A stretch of 48,719 nucleotides of DNA from Tannerella sp. (GTDB lineage: Bacteria > Bacteroidota > Bacteroidia > Bacteroidales > Tannerellaceae): NCBI GenBank assembly GCA_031257565.1, contig JAIROL010000024.1, positions 1 to 48,719 of the forward strand. Reading direction: 5' to 3'. A model generated the notes under the pieces. The model had not been told where the DNA came from. It saw only the letters and a list, made by a program, of their open reading frames with translations, and made no database searches. Below are positions 1 to 8,454 of this stretch, piece after piece. The stretch's first letter is position 1, and the number at the start of each line of letters is the position of its first letter. A program made the position numbers and the translations under genes.

Positions 1-114
1 GAGGCATTCGATCTTGTGGTGAAAAAGACCCGGGAGATTGTTCGACCCGGACGAAGCGTGATACGAAACAAGAAACCCAAAAGAACTTTTTCAATGAATT
101 ACAAGAAGTTATAG
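1..114 (+). CDS. C-terminal end of an unidentified CDS, possibly a transposase
   Basis: The first 114 bases are an open frame that enters from the left edge and stops with TAG at 112-114. The 37 residues are basic, with a Lys/Arg-rich tail (RPGRSVIRNKKPKRTF). A run of seven G follows the stop, then AT-rich sequence. The basic tail and the lack of any link to the convergent downstream operon would fit the end of an insertion-sequence transposase, possibly IS4-like. That is a guess from composition. No catalytic motif is inside the window, so the product cannot be named. Confidence 0.35.
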   Translation, partial: EAFDLVVKKTREIVRPGRSVIRNKKPKRTFSMNYKKL

Positions 115-243
115 GGGGGGCTTAATTAAACGACATTGAATTATATATTTTAATATTTGTATATCCCGCGCCGATATATACAAGTATGCGGTTGCCGTAG
201 CGTCCGTTTTCCGTGGTTGCGTAAAGGCATGGATGTATGGGGG

Positions 244-1545
244 TTACTCAAAGAAGATTTTGAATATTGTCCATCCTTTTTCCGTATCCAGGCTGAATTT
301 AAAATTGTGGTTTACCAGCACATCTCTTATGAACATTAAACCGATACCCTGTCCTGATTTTTTGGTAGTGAAAAATGGGGTGAACAGTTTCTGTTTTGCT
401 TCTGCGCCTATTCCGGGACCATTGTCTTTGATTGTTACAGATAAAGGCGAAGATTGAACTGCGATATGTATTTCGCCGTCTTTTTCAATGGATTCATATG
501 CGTTCTTTATAATATTTACAAGCGCCTGTTCGAGTTGTATTCCATCTGCATATATTGTATAGTTTTCTCCTGTTAATGACAGCATTAATTGAATGTTCCG
601 TTTTTGACATTCTATCCGGGTTAGCGCGTCCACTGAGCGAACCAGTTCGTTCAATGAGATTTCAGATAAGGACGGTTCGGGTATTCTGACGACATGCGCC
701 AGGTTTTTAATAAAATGCGCCAGGTTCCCGCAACGTTCGAAAGATGCTTCTACCGCCGGCAAAACTTCCTGCCATTCTTTTTTTCCATCCAACCGGATGA
801 TATCCGAAACAACATTTAATGTGGATCCTATGGCGCCGACGGAATTGTTTACTTCGTGCGACATCATCCGGATAAGACGTTCATAGGAATCTTTTTCAAT
901 CTTCATGAATTCATGGGTTAATTCTTCAATGAGAATAAACGGGTGATCGAACCCCCGGTCCATGAAAGACGAACGTATACAACGATAAGCGTTTGTTCCC
1001 GAGCTTCTGATAATCACGTCGTCGCCGGATTTTAACGCCGCCAGGGATTCGGCCAGTTCAAAGGACGCCTTATTCAGCATACAGCCTTTTACGGATGACA
1101 GATCATTTATATTCAAGAGTTTCATTCCTGCAGGATTGACGTCGGATATCTGCCTGTTAAAGTTCAGGGTCATGATTCCTTGCGGAGACGCTTTGATCAG
1201 GAGATCCAGAAAATGATTTTTCTCCCGTACCATGGAGCGTTCGGAACGTAACTGTGAGATCATACAGTTGAATATATCAATCAGTTGATTTGCCTCTTTG
1301 TTTTTAACGGGACGCAGGAGGGTGGAAAAATCCTGTTCTTTCAGTAGCTGCATTCCGCTGAGTAAAATGTTATACGGCCGGATTAGTTTCCTGTAGATGA
1401 GTGACGACAGCACAACAGATGCGATGACAATACATTGTATAATCCAGAAGGGAACAGGGGCGCCTCTGAAAAACAGGAATCCGGTTCCCGCCAGTATTCC
1501 GGTAACGAATACCACAATTATCCAAAAGATCCATTTCGATTTCAT
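244..1545 (-). CDS. membrane sensor histidine kinase with HAMP/PAS-like region, partner of the NtrC-type regulator
   Basis: Sensor kinase of a two-component system, probably phosphorylating the regulator encoded just upstream. From the ATG at 1545 it has 433 residues: two membrane segments close together (about 5-26 and 33-51, so almost no periplasmic sensor), a HAMP-like linker, a PAS-like domain (about 105-210), a dimerisation domain with the H-box MMSHEVNNS (His230) and a complete ATPase domain: N-box NIIKNAYE, G1 DNGPGIG, F-box TPFF, G2 GQGIGL. An upstream ATG at 1587 adds 14 polar residues and would overlap the regulator by 32 bp. I prefer 1545 because it starts directly before the first membrane helix. 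It is the last gene of the operon. The signal sensed is unknown, and the short periplasmic loop suggests an in-membrane or envelope cue. Confidence 0.88.
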   Translation of the reverse strand: MKSKWIFWIIVVFVTGILAGTGFLFFRGAPVPFWIIQCIVIASVVLSSLIYRKLIRPYNILLSGMQLLKEQDFSTLLRPVKNKEANQLIDIFNCMISQLRSERSMVREKNHFLDLLIKASPQGIMTLNFNRQISDVNPAGMKLLNINDLSSVKGCMLNKASFELAESLAALKSGDDVIIRSSGTNAYRCIRSSFMDRGFDHPFILIEELTHEFMKIEKDSYERLIRMMSHEVNNSVGAIGSTLNVVSDIIRLDGKKEWQEVLPAVEASFERCGNLAHFIKNLAHVVRIPEPSLSEISLNELVRSVDALTRIECQKRNIQLMLSLTGENYTIYADGIQLEQALVNIIKNAYESIEKDGEIHIAVQSSPLSVTIKDNGPGIGAEAKQKLFTPFFTTKKSGQGIGLMFIRDVLVNHNFKFSLDTEKGWTIFKIFFE

Positions 1546-1555
1546 CTGATAATTC

Positions 1556-2959
1556 TCAGTTTTCAATTCTGATATCGTATTTTTCAAGCCTCCGGTATAA
1601 CGTCTGGCGGGTCAATCCTAATGCTGCGGCGATTTTTGAATGATTGCCTCCGTATAACCTGATAGCTTTTAATATCATGTCTTTTTCTACTTGTTCGAGA
1701 GATAATACGGAATTGTTTCTCATTTCTGTGGTCAGAGGGAGTTCCGTATATTGTTCTTTAAAATCCTTGTCTGTAATTTCGCTTTTGCCTGAAACAATAA
1801 TGGCTCTGTCTACCAGATTTTTCAATTCGCGTATATTGCCCGGATAAGGTAATTTTCTTAAAAACCCGATAGCTTCGGATGATATTTTCACTTCGGGCAG
1901 GTTATTAAGTTCGGCCTGTTTTTTTGCAAAATATTCGACTAAAAGGGGAATGTCTTCTATCCGTTCGCGCAGAGCCGGTATCCGGATCGTTATCAGATTA
2001 ATGCGGTAAAACAGGTCTTCGCGGAATGTTCCTGTTGCAACCATTTCCGCCGGGTTTTTATTTGTAGCGCTTATAATACGCGTATCTGTTTGTCTTGGTT
2101 TGCTGTCTCCGAGCGCTTCGAATGTCTGGTCCTGTAAGACGCGCAGCAGTTTTACCTGACATACCGGGTCCAATTCGCCGATCTCGTCTAAAAATATAGT
2201 TCCTTTGTTTGCTAATTCGAACCGGCCGATTCTGTCATGGCGCGCATCCGTAAAAGCGCCTTTTTTATGACCGAACATTTCACTTTCGAACAGGGATTGC
2301 GCAATGCCTCCCAGATTTACTTTGACAAACGGGTTTTTGCTACGGTTACTGTTTGCATGAATCGCTTCGGCAATCAGTTCTTTTCCTGTACCGCTTTCAC
2401 CGGTTATCAGTACGGGCGCGTTTGTTTGCGCAATTCGTGATACGGTGTTTAATACCTGAAGCAGGAGGGGCGATCTCCCGATTATTTTATTACTTCGGAA
2501 TGAGAGGAGGGCGTTCCCCGATGCCGGCCGCATTTTTAAATTTGATCCGGAGTCTGCTTCAGCAGTATCTTCAGCGCTGCTTTCTTTGTTTAATTGAATA
2601 GCCGTTTGAATGCTATTCAGTAAGACAAGATTATTCCAGGGTTTGGTAATGAAATCGAATGCTCCGGCGCGTATCCCCTGTACCGCCAGATTGATAGAAC
2701 CCCATGCCGTAATAAGTATTACCGGAACATCGGGACGAAAAATGCGTATTTTTGCAAGTAGTTCAAGCCCCTCTTTGCCTGTGGTCGTATTTGAATAGTT
2801 CATGTCCATCAGGATCAGTTCGGGCGTATTCCGGCGAACAAAATCAACTGCTTCCTGTTGAGCGGAAGCGGTGACGACCTCATATCCGGCTCGCTTTAGT
2901 ACAAGCGTCAATGAAGTTCGAACAGTGATATCATCGTCGCAAATTAATATCATTGGCAA
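1556..2959 (-). CDS. NtrC-family sigma-54-dependent response regulator
   Basis: A 467-residue three-domain regulator. Residues 1-120 form a receiver domain with acidic pocket DDD (8-10), phospho-acceptor Asp52, Thr84 and Lys106. Residues about 158-390 form a sigma-54 AAA+ domain with Walker A GESGTGKE (187-194), the sigma-54 contact loop GAFTDA (234-239, Gly to Asp at position 5 of the textbook GAFTGA) and Walker B GTIFLDEI (253-260). The C-terminus carries a Fis-type helix-turn-helix (about 437-463, with NHSKIAAALGLTRQTLYRRL). It starts 48 bp after the second permease and ends 10 bp before the preferred kinase start, so the four genes are probably co-transcribed. Such proteins bind upstream palindromes and drive sigma-54 promoters. 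Both element types lie in front of the first gene of this operon. Confidence 0.93.
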   Translation of the reverse strand: MPMILICDDDITVRTSLTLVLKRAGYEVVTASAQQEAVDFVRRNTPELILMDMNYSNTTTGKEGLELLAKIRIFRPDVPVILITAWGSINLAVQGIRAGAFDFITKPWNNLVLLNSIQTAIQLNKESSAEDTAEADSGSNLKMRPASGNALLSFRSNKIIGRSPLLLQVLNTVSRIAQTNAPVLITGESGTGKELIAEAIHANSNRSKNPFVKVNLGGIAQSLFESEMFGHKKGAFTDARHDRIGRFELANKGTIFLDEIGELDPVCQVKLLRVLQDQTFEALGDSKPRQTDTRIISATNKNPAEMVATGTFREDLFYRINLITIRIPALRERIEDIPLLVEYFAKKQAELNNLPEVKISSEAIGFLRKLPYPGNIRELKNLVDRAIIVSGKSEITDKDFKEQYTELPLTTEMRNNSVLSLEQVEKDMILKAIRLYGGNHSKIAAALGLTRQTLYRRLEKYDIRIEN

Positions 2960-3007
2960 TAACTTTTAGCGATATGTAATATCGGGTAAAGGTAATAATT
3001 TTTTTGT

Positions 3008-4300
3008 TTATTCTTCATGCAGCGCTTCTGCAGGATGCATATTCGACGCTTGTCCGGCCGGATACCATACGGCAAGAACCGAAATAATAGCGAGAAACAG
3101 AACTGTCACCCCGAAATTAATGAAATATTGTTCGACGCCGGATCCGATTTGTTCAGAGTTGGCCTGCGGTATTCCCAATGCATTTAACAAGTCGGTCTGG
3201 CCGATGTTTATACATATATTGACTCCTATTACAGCGGAAATAAACAGGAGAAAAAGGGTTTCTGTGTAGAGGAGCGTTTTTATTTTTCGCCTGGACGATC
3301 CCAGGGCAATACGTAATCCGATATCGCTTGTGCGTGATTCCGTACGGTACCAGAACGTGCCGATGACGCCCAGGAAAATATTAATTATCAGGAATAACGT
3401 GATTGCATAAATACTGTTCAGATTATCCGTAACACCGGACCATTTCATCGAATTTTTCTGCATATCCTTCAGTGAAGAAATATTTGAAAACATATAAGGG
3501 CCGATATACAGCTGTTCTTTCATGTTTTTTACAAATCGTTCCGTAAAACCTTTGGCTACATTCGGATGAGTACGGATCGTGATCTCGATCCTCAAAAGGT
3601 CGACGTCTCTTACTGCTAAGGAATGGAATACCGTATTTTTATAGGGATCGAAGAATCTGCTTTTTAATTTTTCCGTAACACCTATAACTTTAAATATTTT
3701 ATCACTCTTGTAACTATGTTTGAGTTCATGTACATCTGATACCGGATAACCGGATTTAACGGGATTCCCGAAAAAATCATTTCTGTCGGGGCTGATTAGT
3801 ATAAAATTCTCGTTTGCAGGGTCCATCCAGTCGAAGATATATCCATCGACGAGCTTTATCCTGAAAACGTCAAAAAATCCGGATGATACAAATCGATTCT
3901 GAATCATTAAGGATGTAGAATCGGCGTTAATTACAAAACTCGAAATTGAAACAGAACCGCTGTATGGCATACCGGCCTCAGAAAGACTGATGCTTTCAAT
4001 TTCCGGATAGCGCTTTAAGCGTTCTATTAATGTGAGCGCACAGGCATATTTTTCGTCCCGGGTTAAGTTTCCAGTTTCGGCGCCGGGGTCAGCTTCGTTG
4101 AGATACCTTTCGGTCATTCGAATGGAATAAGTATGATCGATATCGAAACCATGAGGCTCATAGCTACATTTAGTTATATAATACAGATAATCGCAGCAGA
4201 ACCATAGTATACAAAAAACAATAACATATTCCAGTATGATCCATGAATTTGTTTTTCGTTCGTTCCGGATGATTTTAAAGATATGTCGTATCATGTTCAT
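3008..4300 (-). CDS. ABC transporter permease, FtsX/MacB type (second permease)
   Basis: A 430-residue membrane protein with one helix near the N-terminus (about 19-42), a large periplasmic domain (about 45-290) and three C-terminal helices (about 293-316, 340-365, 391-414). The segment SDIGLRIALGSSRRKIKTLL before the third helix is the FtsX-family coupling region. Its start overlaps the previous permease by 4 bp (ATGA), which suggests translational coupling and a heterodimeric transporter. The family exports or extracts molecules from the envelope (macrolides, lipoproteins, peptides) using energy from a MacB/LolD-like ATPase. No membrane-fusion protein or outer-membrane channel is in the operon, so the substrate cannot be inferred. 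Confidence 0.85.
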   Translation of the reverse strand: MNMIRHIFKIIRNERKTNSWIILEYVIVFCILWFCCDYLYYITKCSYEPHGFDIDHTYSIRMTERYLNEADPGAETGNLTRDEKYACALTLIERLKRYPEIESISLSEAGMPYSGSVSISSFVINADSTSLMIQNRFVSSGFFDVFRIKLVDGYIFDWMDPANENFILISPDRNDFFGNPVKSGYPVSDVHELKHSYKSDKIFKVIGVTEKLKSRFFDPYKNTVFHSLAVRDVDLLRIEITIRTHPNVAKGFTERFVKNMKEQLYIGPYMFSNISSLKDMQKNSMKWSGVTDNLNSIYAITLFLIINIFLGVIGTFWYRTESRTSDIGLRIALGSSRRKIKTLLYTETLFLLFISAVIGVNICINIGQTDLLNALGIPQANSEQIGSGVEQYFINFGVTVLFLAIISVLAVWYPAGQASNMHPAEALHEE

Positions 4301-5559
4301 ATAACGTTATTGGTTAGCGAATGGACTATTGTCATACGCGAAGCCCTGTAAGCGGGGATCGCAGCCGAGAGTATGTTGATAATTACGCATGCGGCGAATA
4401 CCGATAAAAAGGCCGGAATGGAAATGATTGTGTTAAGCGGAATACCGCTATTCTGCGAGATCCCTAACAGCCAGTCTTTCATCAGAAATATGACAAGAAC
4501 AGAAAATATCATGCCGAAAATGCCGCCGATAAAGGATACGATCAGATTCTCCCACAGTATTTGAACCAGAATAATATGTTTTTTTGCTCCGAATGCTTTT
4601 CGTACGCCTATTTCCTGCGTACGCCTTTTTATGCGTGAAAGGTTTAATCCGGAAAGATTAATAGCGGGAACGAGCAGAATAATGATCAATATGAATGCTA
4701 CTTTCCGGTTTCTTGTTTCTGCCTGTTCTTTCATCTCTTTTTCATTATTTCCCCCTATATTCATGCTAAGTATGCGATGCGTTTCAGGCCATCTGACGTC
4801 CAGAGTTTTGGTTACTTCGTCCGCATTGAATTTTCTTTCTATTTTTTTGATTTCTTCGCGAATGGCGGCAAAGTCATTTTTGTTTTTTGCCAATAGCATC
4901 ACCTGATACCCTGCGTTTTCCGGATTTTTCCGTGATGTATAAGGAATCCATATCTCCGATGACGCTTTTGTAAAAACAGGAGATATATCCTTTACGATTC
5001 CAATAACCTTGTATGGACGGAAATTTATTTTTATGGTCTGCTCCAGTGCGTTCTCTCCTTTAAAGAGTTTCTTTTCCATGCTCTCCGAAATAACGGCTTC
5101 GCATAGTCCTGATTGAAATTCTTCTTCACCGAAAGTTTTCCCTTTCAGAAAAGAAAATGAAAAAAGCTTCCAACAGGCAGGATCCGTACATTTGACATTG
5201 GCGGAAACAGTTTGAGTAGAGGCTTCTCTACTGACCAACGCGTTTAATCCTGTCTGCGCGGATATTAATTCCGGAGTTTGTAATAAAGAAATGTAATTTT
5301 TAATTATCTCATAAGAGATAGGGCCTGAACTATCTGAATAATTGCCATTTCCCAGACTGTCGGTCAGCGACTGGTACGTGAGGTATAATGTCCGGTTCCG
5401 GTTATTTTCGGGAGCAATACTGATGTTTTTGACCTCGTCGGAGATGATGATGGACATGATCATCATGATCGCCAGCGCTGTACCCAGAATGGATATTATG
5501 CTGAAGAACTTATTCTGTCTCAGCATTTCTATTGCTTGTTTGAAGTATATTTGGTACAT
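4297..5559 (-). CDS. ABC transporter permease, FtsX/MacB type (first permease)
   Basis: A 420-residue permease with the MacB topology: a helix at about 17-38, a periplasmic domain of about 240 residues, then three helices (about 288-306, 333-357, 384-406). The FtsX signature region RTQEIGVRKAFGAKKHIILV precedes the third helix, and the protein ends with the usual small-residue turn AIPAYRASRM. It begins 12 bp after the ATPase stop and overlaps the next permease by 4 bp. It is the better match to the family of the two permeases. The pair with one ATPase would form a heteromeric mechanotransmission-type ABC complex. Substrate unknown. Confidence 0.87.
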   Translation of the reverse strand: MYQIYFKQAIEMLRQNKFFSIISILGTALAIMMIMSIIISDEVKNISIAPENNRNRTLYLTYQSLTDSLGNGNYSDSSGPISYEIIKNYISLLQTPELISAQTGLNALVSREASTQTVSANVKCTDPACWKLFSFSFLKGKTFGEEEFQSGLCEAVISESMEKKLFKGENALEQTIKINFRPYKVIGIVKDISPVFTKASSEIWIPYTSRKNPENAGYQVMLLAKNKNDFAAIREEIKKIERKFNADEVTKTLDVRWPETHRILSMNIGGNNEKEMKEQAETRNRKVAFILIIILLVPAINLSGLNLSRIKRRTQEIGVRKAFGAKKHIILVQILWENLIVSFIGGIFGMIFSVLVIFLMKDWLLGISQNSGIPLNTIISIPAFLSVFAACVIINILSAAIPAYRASRMTIVHSLTNNVI

Positions 5560-5571
5560 GTTCTTCCTTTT

Positions 5572-6240
5572 TTATTCGACTCTTCTTCCGTCGAAGAAAC
5601 GGATGATCCGTTGGGTTGATTCGGCGATATGTTCATCGTGCGTAACCATGACGACGGTGGTTCCTTCTTCATTTAATTTGAATAACAGTTCCATAATTTC
5701 GCGTCCCATTTTACTGTCGAGATTACCGGTCGGCTCATCGGCAAGAAGTATTTTCGGCCTGCCGATAATCGCGCGCGCGATGGCGACGCGCTGGCATTGT
5801 CCGCCTGATAACTGGGTGGGGAAATGCTTCATCCGGTGAGAGAGACCTACTTTTTCCAGCGTTTCTCCGACTATTTCACGCCGGCTTTTTTTCGAAGATT
5901 TTCTGTAAAGCAGCGGCAGTTCTACGTTGTCCGATACATTTAAAGAATTGATCAGATGAAAACTCTGGAAGATAAACCCCAGCGTTTTATTCCTGAACTC
6001 CGCCAATTGTCCGTCTTTCATGCGTGTTGTTTCAATCCGGTCTATAAATACTTTTCCGTCGTTCGGAAGGTCAAGTAATCCCATCAGATTAAGCAATGTA
6101 CTTTTACCGCAACCGGATGGCCCCATAACCGAAATAAATTCTTTTTCCTTTACTTTCAGATTTACTTTTTCCAGCGCAATTGTTTCGACTTCTGTCGTAC
6201 GGTATATCTTTGTGATATCCTGTAACTGAATAATCTCCAT
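5572..6240 (-). CDS. ABC transporter ATP-binding protein, MacB/LolD family
   Basis: A complete 222-residue ATPase, first gene of the operon. It has Walker A GPSGCGKST (40-48), a Q-loop in FIFQSFHL, the ABC signature LSGGQCQR, Walker B ILLADEPTGNLD with the catalytic Glu, and an H-loop in MVTHDEH. Length and motifs match the MacB/LolD/FtsE-like family that drives FtsX-type permeases without pumping through the membrane domain itself. The start ATG lies about 40 bp downstream of a sigma-54-like -24/-12 element and about 100 bp from TCCGGA palindromes, so this promoter probably drives the whole five-gene unit. Confidence 0.93.
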   Translation of the reverse strand: MEIIQLQDITKIYRTTEVETIALEKVNLKVKEKEFISVMGPSGCGKSTLLNLMGLLDLPNDGKVFIDRIETTRMKDGQLAEFRNKTLGFIFQSFHLINSLNVSDNVELPLLYRKSSKKSRREIVGETLEKVGLSHRMKHFPTQLSGGQCQRVAIARAIIGRPKILLADEPTGNLDSKMGREIMELLFKLNEEGTTVVMVTHDEHIAESTQRIIRFFDGRRVE

Positions 6241-6277
6241 TTTTTTATTGTTTGGTTTTATTTTCTCAGGTAAATAT

Positions 6278-6294
6278 ATACAATACTTGTGCCT
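6278..6294 (-). promoter_or_regulatory. putative sigma-54 (-24/-12) promoter of the ABC/two-component operon
   Basis: On the minus strand the sequence reads AGGCACAAGTATTGTAT. It matches the sigma-54 consensus TGGCAC-N5-TTGC with exactly ten bases between the GG (6293-6292) and the -12 dinucleotide, which is GT instead of GC. The predicted transcript would start near 6268-6270, about 30 bases before the ATG at 6240. An NtrC-family activator is encoded in the same operon. Confidence 0.6.
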
Positions 6295-6339
6295 TTCGTT
6301 TAATTATCTGATCATTAGTCGTATAAAGACGATTAATAG

Positions 6340-6376
6340 TGTCCGGATCCGGACAAAACCGTCCGGAGCCGGTTAT
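6340..6376. promoter_or_regulatory. putative upstream activator sites (three TCCGGA copies, two dyads)
   Basis: Bases 6340-6355 form a perfect 16-bp palindrome, TGTCCGGATCCGGACA. A second, imperfect dyad (AACCG...CGGTT around another TCCGGA at 6362-6367) follows. The three TCCGGA copies lie at 6342-6347, 6348-6353 and 6362-6367. Relative to the predicted sigma-54 start the centres fall near -80 and -96, the usual distance for NtrC-type enhancer sites. Binding by the regulator at 1556-2959 is an inference. Confidence 0.5.
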
Positions 6377-6464
6377 TCATGCCATTTTGTGATATGGATT
6401 GCCGGAGAGTATAAATCTTTTGATTTTCAGCAATTCAGGGAGAAATTATCTAATAATTCAATTA

Positions 6465-6678
6465 ATGGAGAAAAAGAAGAAAATAAGGGAATGGATTCTG
6501 GATTTACCTAAAAAGGGGAAAATAACTTTTTCACTTGATGAAAAAGGCTGAATTTCTTGGGGATACCAAAAGACTTTTACGCCCGGATGAGATTTATGAT
6601 GCACAGGAAGCATATCGGATTGTGAAAGAGAAGATTATTGAAAATCAAAATATTATCCAATTTCTAAGAACCGACTAA
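6465..6678 (+). pseudogene. remnant of a degraded gene (two short frames, possibly AbiE-like)
   Basis: Two short reading pieces lie end to end in different frames. The first starts with ATG at 6465 and encodes 28 residues (MEKKKKIREWILDLPKKGKI... ending at TGA). The second starts with ATG at 6538 and encodes 46 residues ending FLRTD at 6678. The first piece has the feel of the N-terminus of an AbiEi-type winged-helix antitoxin. The second looks like the C-terminus of a larger protein. A deletion plus a frameshift joining the two ends of one operon would explain this. The family assignment is from memory and weak. Confidence 0.3.
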
Positions 6679-6722
6679 ATAAGAGACAGGGTAGAATTTT
6701 CTATTGACGAAAAACATTCAAA

Positions 6723-6754
6723 TTTGTAATTTTCGTCAATAAGACATATCTTTG
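6723..6754 (+). promoter_or_regulatory. Bacteroides-type promoter of the truncated ATPase gene
   Basis: TTTG at 6723-6726, a 20-bp spacer and TATCTTTG at 6747-6754 match the sigma-ABfr consensus (TTTG / TAnnTTTG). The start codon at 6771 follows 16 bases later. Confidence 0.65.
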
Positions 6755-6770
6755 TAGAAAATATATTACC

Positions 6771-7478
6771 ATGATAGCAAGAGAAATATATCTGAAAAAA
6801 CTGCGCCAACTTCGCGATCATAATTTGATCAAAGTCATTACGGGTGTTCGACGTTGCGGGAAATCTACACTTCTGTCGGCATTTCGTGATGAATTGCAGG
6901 AGTCGGGAGTCAGCGCAAGCAACATCATCTTTTTCGACTTTGAAGAACGTGAAAACATCAAATTCAGCGACTGGACTTTACTGTATGATGAAATTCTGGC
7001 AAAAACAACCCCCGGAGAGAAAAATTATGTTTTCCTTGACGAAATACAATTGGTCGGCAGTTTTGAAAAACTTGTCAACAGCCTGTTTGTTAGAAAAAAT
7101 ATCGACCTATATATAACTGGTTCCAATGCCTGCCTGCTGTCGAGTGAATTGGCCACCTTGCTTACGGGCCGCTACATAGCCATAAACCTGCACCCGTTCT
7201 CTTTTGCAGAATACACGCTTGCTTTTCCCGGAGAAACAAATACGGACCGCCTGTTCCGGCAATATATGAACAGCAGCGCATTTCCCGAGGCGGTTAATCT
7301 TTCAAAAAACGCTCCCGAACTTGTAAACGATTATCTGCAATCCATTTATGATACGGTTGTCGGAAAAGACATTGTCACACGCCATAAACTGCGAAATTTT
7401 AATAACTTGCAGCGGATTGTCGAGTTTTTGTTTGATTCCATAGGCTCGCTTGTTTCCCCTACCAATCATGTAATTTAG
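6771..7478 (+). pseudogene. truncated AAA ATPase (AAA_14/DUF4143 family)
   Basis: The 235-residue product has the start of the AAA_14/DUF4143 ATPases: Walker A GVRRCGKST (about 25-33), Walker B YVFLDEIQ, sensor region YITGSNA and the LLTGRY and PFSFAEY motifs of the family. Full-length members have roughly 380-420 residues with a C-terminal DUF4143 domain. Here the homology stops inside the usual SPTN motif, replaced by SPTNHVI and a stop, so the C-terminal half is missing. Junction is near 7465. An intact relative lies at 11634-12815. Probably non-functional, although the promoter is well preserved. Confidence 0.75.
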
Positions 7479-7510
7479 ATGCGTCGGCCATGTGTTTTTT
7501 ATGTGAAATT

Positions 7511-7542
7511 GTTGCATGTTACACTAAAAGATCGTACCTTTG
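7511..7542 (+). promoter_or_regulatory. Bacteroides-type promoter of the ABC/PepSY operon
   Basis: TACCTTTG at 7535-7542 is a full match to TAnnTTTG. A GTTG at 7511-7514 sits 20 bp upstream in the -33 position. The first gene starts at 7572. Confidence 0.55.
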
Positions 7543-7571
7543 AGCTTTCATAAACAACGTATTTGGTTTTA

Positions 7572-8447
7572 ATGGAAACGATCATTAGCTGTGAGAATAT
7601 AACCCATTATTATGGAAAGAAGCTTATCTATAAGGATCTTAACTTTGAAGTGAAAAAGGGAAAGATACTGGGGCTTCTGGGTAAGAATGGGACAGGTAAA
7701 ACAACGATTATCAATATATTGAACGGATATCTTAGGCCCCGCTCGGGCGTATGCCGTATCTTTGGAGAGAAGATGGAATATCTGTCGCCTTCGACAAAGG
7801 CGCGTATCGGACTGTTGCTTGAAGGGCACATTCAACATACGTACTTTAATATTGAGCAAATCGAACGTTTTTACAGTCGCTTTTTTGCGAATTGGAAAAA
7901 AGAGGCATATTATGAATTATTGAGAAAACTGCAGGTTACGCGTACGCAAAGGATTAGTACGATGTCGTGCGGCCAGCGTTCACAGATTGCATTGGGGCTG
8001 TTGTTTGCACAGAATCCGGATTTGTTGATTCTCGATGATTTCTCAATGGGGTTGGATCCGGGTTACCGCCGGTTATTTGTAGAATACCTGAAAGAATATG
8101 CTACGGCTGAAAATAAGACGATTTTCCTGACTTCCCATATCATACAGGATATGGAAATGTTGATTGATGATTGTATGATTATGGATTATGGGCGTATATT
8201 AATTCATGAACCGACGCGGTATATTATGGATCATTTCAGACGTTTCCGGTTTGTCAGCGATGTTGAGGCGATAGAGGGAAATGAGCTGCTATGGCATACG
8301 GAGAAGCTGGGGAATAACTGGGAAACCTATTCGTTTGAGCCGAAAGAAGAAGTTGAGAAAATTCTGATACCATACAATATCAGTGAATTAAAGGAAGAAA
8401 AGCTATCGCTCGAAGATACTTTTATAGGTCTTACCGGAAAATATTAA
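7572..8447 (+). CDS. ABC transporter ATP-binding protein
   Basis: A 291-residue ATPase from the ATG at 7572. A TTG three codons upstream in frame is a poorer start. It shows Walker A GLLGKNGTGKTT, a degenerate signature MSCGQRSQ, Walker B LLILDDFSMGLDP and an H-loop LTSHIIQD. The residue after the Walker B Asp is Asp rather than the usual Glu, as in some GntR-linked (YtrB-like) transporters. About 80 residues after the nucleotide-binding core form a C-terminal extension common in drug or peptide export ATPases. The next gene, seven bases downstream, is its probable membrane partner. Substrate unknown. Confidence 0.87.
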   Translation: METIISCENITHYYGKKLIYKDLNFEVKKGKILGLLGKNGTGKTTIINILNGYLRPRSGVCRIFGEKMEYLSPSTKARIGLLLEGHIQHTYFNIEQIERFYSRFFANWKKEAYYELLRKLQVTRTQRISTMSCGQRSQIALGLLFAQNPDLLILDDFSMGLDPGYRRLFVEYLKEYATAENKTIFLTSHIIQDMEMLIDDCMIMDYGRILIHEPTRYIMDHFRRFRFVSDVEAIEGNELLWHTEKLGNNWETYSFEPKEEVEKILIPYNISELKEEKLSLEDTFIGLTGKY

Positions 8448-8454
8448 TAAAGAT

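Noticed and set aside
6248..6511. Open frame of 87 codons on the plus strand in the operator/promoter region
   Set aside because: It runs through the palindromes and the sigma-54-like element, and has no family resemblance.
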